Shown in pieces: positions 1 to 5,514 of a DNA stretch of 5,842 bases. Every line of letters starts with the position of its first letter. Positions within the stretch are counted from its first letter, which is position 1. The notes beneath the pieces are model-generated. The model was not told the origin of the DNA, ran no database searches, and saw nothing but the letters and a program-made list of their open reading frames with translations. The DNA comes from an uncultured Brachyspira sp. Lineage in GTDB: Bacteria > Spirochaetota > Brachyspiria > Brachyspirales > Brachyspiraceae. The DNA lies in NCBI GenBank assembly GCA_934725655.1, contig CAKVCJ010000133.1, forward strand, positions 1 to 5,842. The letters run 5' to 3'. The translations under genes were made by a program, and so were the position numbers.

Positions 1-1
1 A

Positions 2-568
2 GATGATATTATATTTGCTATGGGGTTAGGATATACTGTTAAGCTTGTTGCTGATGCGAGTATAGATAAAGATAATAATTTGTATGTGTATGTTGTACCT
101 ACTTTTATAAAGGATAGGAATTTTTTGGCAAGGACTAGTTATAGTTTTAATGCTATAAAAATTATCAGCGATATTGCTGGAGATAATGTTTTTTATGGAG
201 CGGGTGCTGGAGGAGTTAATACAAGCAGTGCTATAGTTTCAGATATTATATATATTGCAAAAAATATGGCTATTAGTAATGAGCTTTACTCTCCTATTTT
301 AGGATTTACGAATTATAATGATAATTTAATAATAAAAGATTTCAGAGATAAGGAAGAAGATTTTTATATAAGATTTAAATCTTTAAAAAACAAAATAGAT
401 TCTTTTATCAATGCTTTTAATAATAGTTCTATTAGTATAGATAAAACTCTAAATAAAGATAATAATATGATGTTTATATTAAGAAAAACTACTATTAATA
501 ATATACTCAATTCTATAAAAACTGTTGAAAATATAGAAAATATTTTTATAGCAAGAATAAAGCCATAA
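2..568 (+). CDS. hom: Homoserine dehydrogenase, C-terminal part (5' end outside window)
   Basis: Homoserine dehydrogenase reduces aspartate semialdehyde to homoserine with NAD(P)H, the branch point to threonine and methionine, in the cytoplasm. The reading frame is open from base 2, and 188 residues are visible. The family is usually 400-440 residues, so the Rossmann NAD(P) domain and the first half of the catalytic domain lie upstream. Family features seen: DIIFAMGLGYTVKL at the edge, then the VVPTFI and FNAI segments, then the glycine-rich GAGAGGVNTSSA at fragment residues 66-77, equivalent to the usual GxGAGxxPTASA. Residues about 119-188 resemble a C-terminal ACT domain (FYIRF at its start, SISI in the middle, FIARI at the end). 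The usual DxPGVL turn is missing, so amino-acid feedback binding may be altered. The first ATG inside the fragment (base 20) is internal, not the start. The stop TAA directly abuts the stop of the opposing gene. Confidence 0.88.
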   Translation, partial: DDIIFAMGLGYTVKLVADASIDKDNNLYVYVVPTFIKDRNFLARTSYSFNAIKIISDIAGDNVFYGAGAGGVNTSSAIVSDIIYIAKNMAISNELYSPILGFTNYNDNLIIKDFRDKEEDFYIRFKSLKNKIDSFINAFNNSSISIDKTLNKDNNMMFILRKTTINNILNSIKTVENIENIFIARIKP

Positions 569-1210
569 TTATTTATTAGATAAAATTTTTAAGCTATTTA
601 AAAATTCTTTATTGTATTTAATTTCTATATCTATATTTTTTTTGGTTACTGGGTGTATAAAATGTATTTCTTTAGCTATTAGAGCAAAGCTTTTTATATT
701 ATAAAGTTTAGCATTTTTGGAATATATTTTATCGCCTATTATAGGGTTGCCTAAATAAGACAGATGCACTCTTATTTGATGCGTTCTTCCTGTAATTGGC
801 TTAAGCTCTAATAATGAATGCAATTTAAACTTTTTTAATATTTTATAATGCGTTATAGCTTGCTCTCCGCCTTTTTTTACTGCTATTCTTTTATTTGGAT
901 TATTTGTGTCTTTTGCTATTTGTATATCTATTGTGCCTTTAATATTTTTGGGTATTCCTTCAACTATGGCATGATATACTTTATTGATTTCTCTATTTTT
1001 GAATGCATTTTCAAAATATGTTTTTGTGCTATTATCTTTGGCAAGTATAAGTATTCCAGAAGTATATTTATCTAATCTATGCACCAAAAAAAGTTCTTTT
1101 ATGTTTGGATAATCTTTTTTTATTAGATTTATTATTGAATCATCTACTTCTATGCCTGCTTCTTTATTAATTATCAAAAAATATTCATCTTCATAAACAA
1201 TGTTAATCAT
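569..1210 (-). CDS. RluA-family RNA pseudouridine synthase
   Basis: The product isomerises specific uridines in rRNA and/or tRNA to pseudouridine. From the ATG at 1210 it has 213 residues, close to the short RluA type (about 220 aa), and has no N-terminal S4 RNA-binding domain. The catalytic motif HRLDKYTSG is at residues 44-52, with Asp47 the predicted nucleophile. The second signature, PITGRTHQIRVHL, is at 138-150, followed by GNPIIGDKIY. The usual NKPAG near the N terminus reads NKEAG (residues 15-19), a change at a normally conserved proline. The frame extends upstream to 1261, but homology begins at INIVYEDEYFLIINK, so the ATG at 1210 is the better start. A good promoter ends six bases before it (see the promoter entry), which would exclude the longer forms. 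The exact uridine target (23S rRNA, tRNA or both) cannot be read from the sequence. It converges on the homoserine dehydrogenase gene with no intergenic base. Confidence 0.9.
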   Translation of the reverse strand: MINIVYEDEYFLIINKEAGIEVDDSIINLIKKDYPNIKELFLVHRLDKYTSGILILAKDNSTKTYFENAFKNREINKVYHAIVEGIPKNIKGTIDIQIAKDTNNPNKRIAVKKGGEQAITHYKILKKFKLHSLLELKPITGRTHQIRVHLSYLGNPIIGDKIYSKNAKLYNIKSFALIAKEIHFIHPVTKKNIDIEIKYNKEFLNSLKILSNK

Positions 1211-1216
1211 TTTTTT

Positions 1217-1244
1217 ATTATAAAATATATAATACATATTACAA
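1217..1244 (-). promoter_or_regulatory. Predicted sigma-70-type promoter of the pseudouridine synthase gene
   Basis: Read on the - strand, TTGTAA (1244-1239) serves as a -35 matching four of six consensus bases. It is followed by a 16-base spacer and a perfect TATAAT -10 (1222-1217). Only six bases separate the -10 from the ATG at 1210, so transcription would begin at or next to the start codon. This supports the 1210 start and suggests a leaderless mRNA, since no Shine-Dalgarno sequence is visible. TATAAT is common by chance in DNA this AT-rich; the correct spacing to a -35 raises the odds. Inferred only. Confidence 0.45.
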
Positions 1245-1257
1245 GATATTTTTGTAA
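1239..1257. repeat. Small inverted repeat TTACAA-N7-TTGTAA in the divergent promoter region
   Basis: Perfect 6-bp arms at 1239-1244 and 1252-1257 surround a seven-base centre. The left arm coincides with the predicted -35 of the pseudouridine synthase gene, so a protein bound here could repress it. Arms this short in an AT-rich region can arise by chance, and no known operator consensus is matched. It lies between the divergently transcribed pseudouridine synthase and ankyrin genes. Confidence 0.2.
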
Positions 1258-1321
1258 GCATATATAATAAATAAAAATATTTTTTTAATATTATGTTTAT
1301 TTTCCGATAATTGCAGCAGTA

Positions 1322-1327
1322 TATAAT
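1322..1327 (+). promoter_or_regulatory. Possible -10 element (TATAAT) for the ankyrin-mgtC unit
   Basis: A perfect TATAAT ends 13 bases before the chosen ATG at 1341, which would give a leader of only about seven bases. The best -35 candidate (TTTTCC at 1300-1305, 16-base spacer) matches poorly. Another TATAAT at 1263-1268 would give a leader of about 65 bases that contains the weak GGA (1328-1330) upstream of the start. The sequence does not decide between them. Confidence 0.3.
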
Positions 1328-1340
1328 GGATAAATGTATT

Positions 1341-2384
1341 ATGAAAAAAATAATTGTATTGATTTTGATTAATGTTTCAATTTTATTTTCTCAAAATAGC
1401 AATAGTTTAATGCAAAGCATAGATGACGGCAACATAGAAGAAATAAAAAATATTATAAGAGGCGGATATAATTTAGATATATTTGATTCTAAATATAATA
1501 TGACACCTTTAATGTATGCTGCAAAGAATGGAAATATTGATATTGTGAGGGAACTTCTTAATTTTGGGGCGAAAGATATTGATATGGCTTTTTATATATC
1601 ATGTATGGAAGGGTATTGGGATATAGCTAAAGAATTAAATAATGCTGGGGCTAGTAATTATAATATTGCTGTTAGTTATGCTGCTTTTGGAGGAAAATTA
1701 GATATTGTTAAAGAGCTTATTAATATGGGAGCAAAAGATATTAATAGTGCTTTGGTGAGTGCATGCGAGGGCGGAGATATCAACACTATAAATTATTTAA
1801 TAGAAAATGGGGCTAATGTTAATGCTGAAACTTTTTTGTTTGTATATAGAAATTATGAAGGAGCTATAAGAAAATCGCCTTTATCAGCATCGAAAGATTT
1901 AAACATTACAAAAAGATTAATAGAAGCAGGAGCCACTAATTTAAATGATGCTTTAATTTATAATGCAAAAGACAATAATACTAATATGATATTTAATTTG
2001 ATAGAACTTGGAGCCGATGTAAACTCTTATGAGACTAACAGCGGAAAGAGTGTTTTAATGTATTCAATAGAGAGAGAAGATGCTAATTTAGATAATATAA
2101 AAAAATTAATAGAACTTGGAGCTGATGTTCAAGCAAGAGACAGAAATGGTAATAGTGTTTTAATACGTTCTGTAATGTATCAATATGAGAAAAAGGTAGA
2201 AGAATATAATAAAATAATTTACAAAACATTTGGTACAGATATTAATATTATAGAAGAGCTATTAAAAGCGGGGGCTAATCCTACAGATAGAAATAATTAT
2301 GATAATACTGCATATAGGCTTGCTGCAAGAAAGAAGAGAAAAGATGTAATAGATTTATTTGACTCTTACATTGAAAAGAAGTAG
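1341..2384 (+). CDS. Exported ankyrin-repeat protein
   Basis: The product has 347 residues from the ATG at 1341. Residues 1-18 form a signal peptide: MKK, then a hydrophobic stretch (IIVLILINVSILF), with likely cleavage near SQ/NSNS, so it should act in the periplasm or at the envelope. The rest (about 22-347) is some ten ankyrin-type repeats with the recurring pattern AL..A...G...IV.ELI..GA. Repeats 2-5 are only about 27 residues long because the D..G.TPL beta-hairpin loop is reduced to GAKDIN-type links. Repeats 1, 2 and 8-10 keep more of the loop. Two insertions interrupt the solenoid, near residues 165-182 and 279-300, the latter charged and tyrosine-rich. Ankyrin repeats bind proteins; the partner is unknown. 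The frame could start at a TTG (1311) or ATG (1326), but only the 1341 start puts the lysines and hydrophobic core at the very N terminus. A weak GGA lies ten bases upstream. The mgtC-like gene follows closely, so the two are probably co-transcribed. Confidence 0.82.
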   Translation: MKKIIVLILINVSILFSQNSNSLMQSIDDGNIEEIKNIIRGGYNLDIFDSKYNMTPLMYAAKNGNIDIVRELLNFGAKDIDMAFYISCMEGYWDIAKELNNAGASNYNIAVSYAAFGGKLDIVKELINMGAKDINSALVSACEGGDINTINYLIENGANVNAETFLFVYRNYEGAIRKSPLSASKDLNITKRLIEAGATNLNDALIYNAKDNNTNMIFNLIELGADVNSYETNSGKSVLMYSIEREDANLDNIKKLIELGADVQARDRNGNSVLIRSVMYQYEKKVEEYNKIIYKTFGTDINIIEELLKAGANPTDRNNYDNTAYRLAARKKRKDVIDLFDSYIEKK

Positions 2385-2404
2385 TGATAAAAAATACTAA
2401 AAAC

Positions 2405-2408
2405 AGGA
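2405..2408 (+). promoter_or_regulatory. Ribosome binding site AGGA that decides the MgtC-like start
   Basis: AGGA lies eight bases before the ATG at 2417, a normal Shine-Dalgarno spacing, and is the clearest such site in the window. It favours 2417 over the GTG at 2384, which overlaps the stop of the ankyrin gene by one base (TAGTG) and would add 11 polar residues (IKNTKNRKYL and the initiator) not expected at the N terminus of this family. Confidence 0.55.
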
Positions 2409-2416
2409 AATACTTA

Positions 2417-3178
2417 ATGATAAAGACTATAGCTGAAAATTATAATATATTAGAAATAACAACAAGAATATTAGTAGCCTATATAGTAGGTGCTTTGATA
2501 GGGTGGGAGAGGGCTCAGCATAAAAAACCTATAGGAAGCAGAACTACAAGTATTGTATGTATGGGGGCTGCTATATTATCTTGCTATGAAGAAGTATTTG
2601 CAAAAACTATACTGATTCAAAATAGTCAATTAATGGAGATAGGAAGCAAGTTATTATATACTATGCCTGATTACAGCAGAATTACAGCACAGATTGTTTC
2701 TGGCATTGGTTTTTTAGGTGCTGGTATGATTATACAAAACAGAGGCAAATTGCATGGAATAACTACTGCTGCTATTGTTTGGGTTACTGCTTGTTTGGGA
2801 ATAGTTATAGGTTCTGGAGAATGGATACTTTCTGCTATTGGTTGTTTTTGTATATTTTTAAGCACATCAATTTATAGAGTACCTTATTTCTTGGCTCATA
2901 AAAATCATTCTGTTATATATTTAATAGAATATAATAATAAAGTTGATATTGAAAGTGAAATTGATAAATTTGGAATAAAAATTATTAGATTTCAAATTGT
3001 AGGCTGGAAAAAAAATGAGTGCGAAGAAAATGAACTTCCAAATATAATAGGAAAAATACATATATTCGTGCCTAATTTAGATTATAATAATATAGAAAAA
3101 ATTTTTATTAACTCAAATATAAAGCCTCTAAAAAAATTAAGCTATATGAATGAAAAAGTGGATTTAAACAATTTATAA
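2417..3178 (+). CDS. MgtC/SapB-family inner-membrane protein
   Basis: The product has 253 residues and is an integral membrane protein of the MgtC/SapB family. In other bacteria this family is linked to magnesium limitation, F-ATP synthase modulation and survival in hosts; the exact role here is unknown. Family motifs seen: GALIGWER (25-32) followed by KPIGSRTT (37-44), CMGAAIL (48-54), PDYSRITAQIVSGIGFLGAGMI (84-105), and GITTAAIVWVTACLGIVIGSG (114-134). About five hydrophobic segments (near 12-30, 43-56, 90-106, 116-133, 137-152) precede a soluble C-terminal domain (about 163-253) that looks like the ACT-like tail of longer MgtC proteins. The segment between CMGAAIL and PDYSR is about 30 residues, longer than the short loop usual in the family. 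A longer form from the GTG at 2384 is possible, but the RBS favours this ATG. It sits 32 bases after the ankyrin gene on the same strand, so a shared mRNA is likely. No magnesium-sensing leader is visible before it. Confidence 0.87.
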   Translation: MIKTIAENYNILEITTRILVAYIVGALIGWERAQHKKPIGSRTTSIVCMGAAILSCYEEVFAKTILIQNSQLMEIGSKLLYTMPDYSRITAQIVSGIGFLGAGMIIQNRGKLHGITTAAIVWVTACLGIVIGSGEWILSAIGCFCIFLSTSIYRVPYFLAHKNHSVIYLIEYNNKVDIESEIDKFGIKIIRFQIVGWKKNECEENELPNIIGKIHIFVPNLDYNNIEKIFINSNIKPLKKLSYMNEKVDLNNL

Positions 3179-3218
3179 TGCACATTTCTTACAGACTTTA
3201 TTTATGGAAAATTAATTA

Positions 3219-3254
3219 AACTAAAATGATAGTTCTTTTGTGTAACTAATCATT
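3219..3254 (-). terminator. Weak candidate intrinsic terminator after the LysM protein gene
   Basis: Bases 3225-3234 (AATGATAGTT) pair with 3244-3254 to form a ten-pair stem with one bulged A and a nine-base loop. On the - strand the stem is followed by TTTTAGTTT, a U-rich tail suited to ending the LysM gene transcript. One arm overlaps that gene's stop codon. Only two pairs are G-C, so the hairpin is weak. Read on the + strand it could also help end the ankyrin-mgtC transcript, but the T-run there is poorer. The rest of the gap (3179-3224) shows no other signal. Confidence 0.35.
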
Positions 3255-5112
3255 AATCTTTAGGAAGCAATTTTATAGGGTCTAAAGCTCTTCCTCTGTA
3301 TGATATCTTGAAATATAGTTCGCTTTTATCAACTAATCCAGTATCGCCTATATTTCCAATATAATCGCCTTTATTTACTATATCACCCAATTCTACATCT
3401 ATTTTAGATAAATGAGCATAAGCAGTTGTAAAGCCATTTTTATGTTTTATTATAATTACTTTACCGAATCCTCTAATATCATTAGCATACTCTACAATAC
3501 CATAATCTGCAGCTAATACTTTATCTCCAATATTTCCTAATATATTGATTCCTCTATTTGCAAGTTTATATGTATCAACACCATATCTTGCAACTATTAT
3601 ACCTCTATAAGGCCATTGAAATGAAGAATCTGGTATAGTTTCATCGGCATATTCGCTTCTTATGGTTTCTATTTTTAAGTTGGCCCCAATCTGTAAAGTA
3701 TATGTACTTGCATCTTTTATATTGTTTATCTCTAATAATTTTTTTAATTCCATTTTATTATTTCTTGCTATAGAGTATAAAGTATCTCCCTTTTGAACTT
3801 TATAATTAGAAACAACAACTTTATTAATCTTTTCTCTTTCTCCATATACCTTTAATACATCGCCTGCTTTTAATACATAATTATCACTTAATCCATTTAA
3901 TGAATAAAGCTCTACCAAATCCATTTTTTTGCTAACAGCTATTTCACTTAAAGTATCTCCGCTTTTAACTTTATAGCTTTCTATTTTTATATAATCAGCT
4001 TTTTCTATAGAATTACTATCAAGCTTAACAGATATTTTATCATATACTTTTATATTATCTCCAATCTTTAACACATAATCTTTTTTTAATGAATTTAATT
4101 TTAATAACTCATCTAAAGACATAGAATTATTTATAGCTATAGCACCAAGGGTATCTCCTCTTTTTACTTTGTAGATTTTAGTTGTTCTTGATGCGTCAAC
4201 TTTATTTTGTATTTTTGAATGTATTTTTAATGTTTCTCCTACTTTAAGTTTATATGTTAGAGGGTTTGATATATTATTTATTTTTAGAAACTCATTAACA
4301 GACATATCATTTTCAAAAGCAATTCCATAGAGAGTATCCCCATTTTTTACTTTATAGTCTATATAATTATTATTGTCTTTTACTATATTTGTATCTTCTT
4401 TTATTTCTTCTCTTTCTTCGGCATCTTTATTTTCTACTCTTTCTATATTAGAATTATTATTATCTCTTATATAAAGAGTTTCCCCAACTTTAAGATTATA
4501 TTTGTTTGGATTCTCTATTTTATTAAGTTTCAAAAACTCATTAGCAGTCATACCATGAGAAAATGCTATGCCGTAGAGGGTATCTCCATTTTTTACTTTG
4601 TATTCTATATAATTATTTTCTATTTTATCTTTTATTTCTTCTGTATTATTATTTTCTTCTGTTGATACATTTGATGCTTTAACAACTTTTAATATTTCAC
4701 CTTTCTTTAACTGATATTTATTGAAGTCTTTTATATTGTTTATAGTACAAAACTCATTAGCAGTCATACCATGCGAAAATGCTATGCCAAGCACAGTATC
4801 TCCATATTTCACTTTGTAATTTGTGTAAGACTTTTTTTTCTCTGGTTTAAGTCCGTACGATTTAGCTTTAACATCATATACTAAATCATATCCTTTCTCT
4901 TTTACTTTTAAGGTCTCTCCAACTTTAAGATTATATTTATCTGGATTATCTATTTTATTAAGTTTTAAAAACTCAGTTGCAGTCATATCATGTGAAAAAG
5001 CAATACCGTATAATGTATCCCCATTTTCTACTTTATAATCCACATAATTTACAGCAAAAGAAAAATTATAAAATAATGATGCAAAAAAACATATAAAAAA
5101 AATTTTCTTCAT
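3253..5112 (-). CDS. Secreted protein with seven LysM domains and a degenerate LytM/M23 domain
   Basis: The product has 619 residues from the ATG at 5112. Residues 1-20 are a signal peptide with cleavage after SFA. Seven LysM domains follow, which bind N-acetylglucosamine in peptidoglycan: about 26-70, 99-143, 171-215, 253-297, 314-356, 380-422 and 437-481, each starting YKV..GDTL. The second to fourth are separated by Asn/Glu/Lys-rich linkers. Residues about 502-617 are an M23/LytM fold (GDKVLAADYGIV, GKVIIIKH, TAYAHLS, GDYIGNIGDTG), but the zinc ligands are gone. The HxGxD motif reads NRGIN (519-523) and the HxH motif reads ELY (598-600); only the His of YAHL (567) remains. Such LytM domains in E. 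coli NlpD and EnvC activate N-acetylmuramoyl-L-alanine amidases instead of cutting peptidoglycan, so a role in cell separation or wall remodelling in the periplasm is inferred. The frame opens at a TTG (5124), but the ATG gives the proper signal peptide and has a GGA seven bases upstream. It lies 21 bases after the acylphosphatase gene, likely in one operon. Confidence 0.9.
   Translation of the reverse strand: MKKIFFICFFASLFYNFSFAVNYVDYKVENGDTLYGIAFSHDMTATEFLKLNKIDNPDKYNLKVGETLKVKEKGYDLVYDVKAKSYGLKPEKKKSYTNYKVKYGDTVLGIAFSHGMTANEFCTINNIKDFNKYQLKKGEILKVVKASNVSTEENNNTEEIKDKIENNYIEYKVKNGDTLYGIAFSHGMTANEFLKLNKIENPNKYNLKVGETLYIRDNNNSNIERVENKDAEEREEIKEDTNIVKDNNNYIDYKVKNGDTLYGIAFENDMSVNEFLKINNISNPLTYKLKVGETLKIHSKIQNKVDASRTTKIYKVKRGDTLGAIAINNSMSLDELLKLNSLKKDYVLKIGDNIKVYDKISVKLDSNSIEKADYIKIESYKVKSGDTLSEIAVSKKMDLVELYSLNGLSDNYVLKAGDVLKVYGEREKINKVVVSNYKVQKGDTLYSIARNNKMELKKLLEINNIKDASTYTLQIGANLKIETIRSEYADETIPDSSFQWPYRGIIVARYGVDTYKLANRGINILGNIGDKVLAADYGIVEYANDIRGFGKVIIIKHKNGFTTAYAHLSKIDVELGDIVNKGDYIGNIGDTGLVDKSELYFKISYRGRALDPIKLLPKD
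4468..5037 (-). repeat. Near-identical LysM-coding DNA repeats (copies 1-3)
   Basis: The first three LysM-coding units (4903-5037, 4684-4818, 4468-4602) are similar at the DNA level and not only in protein. Bases 4919-4992 and 4484-4557 match at 67 of 74 positions. Bases 4533-4572 and 4749-4788 match at 39 of 40. Copy 4 (4222-4356) is more diverged, and copies 5-7 much more so. This points to recent duplication or gene conversion in the N-terminal half of the protein. Confidence 0.75.
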
Positions 5113-5133
5113 AATATAATCCAAATATCTAAT

Positions 5134-5412
5134 TCAATTATCTATCTCAAAACTTTCTTCTAAAGGAGGATCGCAAGCTAATACCACAACATTAGATTCT
5201 TTAATACTAGACATCGGAGAGCCTTTTTTCATTTTGGAAACAAACTCTTCTATTTCATTTTTTGTTTTTATATATGCTTCTATTTCTACAGAACCATCAT
5301 AATTATTCCAAACTTTTCCTGCTATATTCATAGCATCCGCTGTTTGTTTGGCGTAGTATCTAAAACCTACACCCTGAACTCTGCCTTTTAATAAAATATT
5401 TACTCTAAACAT
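5134..5412 (-). CDS. acyP: Acylphosphatase
   Basis: This is a small cytoplasmic enzyme that hydrolyses acyl phosphates such as acetyl phosphate or carbamoyl phosphate to the carboxylate and phosphate. The length of 92 residues is normal for the family. The signature GRVQGVGFRYYA is at residues 10-21 with Arg18 as the phosphate-binding residue. The second signature, GKVWNNYDGSVEIEA (32-46), holds the catalytic Asn36. The C terminus ends in the family-like strand SFEIDN. The ATG at 5412 is the natural start, since the signature begins only ten residues in. No Shine-Dalgarno sequence is evident upstream. It is the first gene of a - strand pair with the LysM protein gene (21-base gap), although a functional link between the two is not obvious. 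Divergent to it is the helicase gene across a 102-base AT-rich gap. Confidence 0.93.
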   Translation of the reverse strand: MFRVNILLKGRVQGVGFRYYAKQTADAMNIAGKVWNNYDGSVEIEAYIKTKNEIEEFVSKMKKGSPMSSIKESNVVVLACDPPLEESFEIDN

Positions 5413-5458
5413 AACTATTTTATCGGATATTATGCAATTATTTTTATTTTTTATTTTT

Positions 5459-5485
5459 ATTAAAATATTAATTAAATATTTTAAT
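5459..5485. repeat. Perfect 11-bp inverted repeat in the acyP-helicase divergent region
   Basis: ATTAAAATATT (5459-5469) and AATATTTTAAT (5475-5485) are perfect complements around a five-base centre. The element lies in the 102-base gap between the divergent acylphosphatase and helicase genes, which holds only eight G or C bases. It could be an operator, a cruciform or an UP-like element. Because it is made only of A and T, chance formation is a real possibility. Confidence 0.3.
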
Positions 5486-5497
5486 TATTTATATTTA

Positions 5498-5506
5498 TGT
5501 TATGAT
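5498..5506 (+). promoter_or_regulatory. Extended -10 promoter element of the helicase gene
   Basis: TGTTATGAT is a TGn-extended -10 with five of six -10 bases matching. It ends eight bases before the ATG at 5515, so transcription would begin within about two bases of the start codon. No good -35 is seen (TTTTAA at 5479-5484 matches three of six), which an extended -10 can compensate. No Shine-Dalgarno sequence precedes the ATG, in line with a leaderless transcript. Confidence 0.45.
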
Positions 5507-5514
5507 ATTTTATT

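Noticed and set aside
848..1075. A 75-codon open frame on the + strand rich in Phe, Tyr, Ile and Cys.
   Set aside because: It lies wholly inside the pseudouridine synthase gene on the other strand, covers its catalytic motif, and its composition is what reverse reading of AT-rich coding DNA gives. No ribosome binding site.
1211..1340. A possible small RNA or riboswitch in the divergent gap before the ankyrin gene.
   Set aside because: Only a 6-bp inverted repeat and AT-rich promoter-like motifs are present; there is no stable stem with a U-run and no recognised riboswitch core.
2671..2865. A 64-codon open frame on the - strand.
   Set aside because: It is antisense to the best conserved part of the MgtC-like gene, with no homology seen and no start signal.
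4468..5037. The regularly spaced repeats as a CRISPR array or tandem satellite.
   Set aside because: The repeats are imperfect, lie in frame within a coding sequence, are about 217 bases apart and encode LysM domains.
3253..5112. Reading the LysM protein as an active M23 zinc endopeptidase.
   Set aside because: The HxGxD and HxH zinc-ligand motifs are NRGIN and ELY, so the metal site is missing even though the fold is recognisable.
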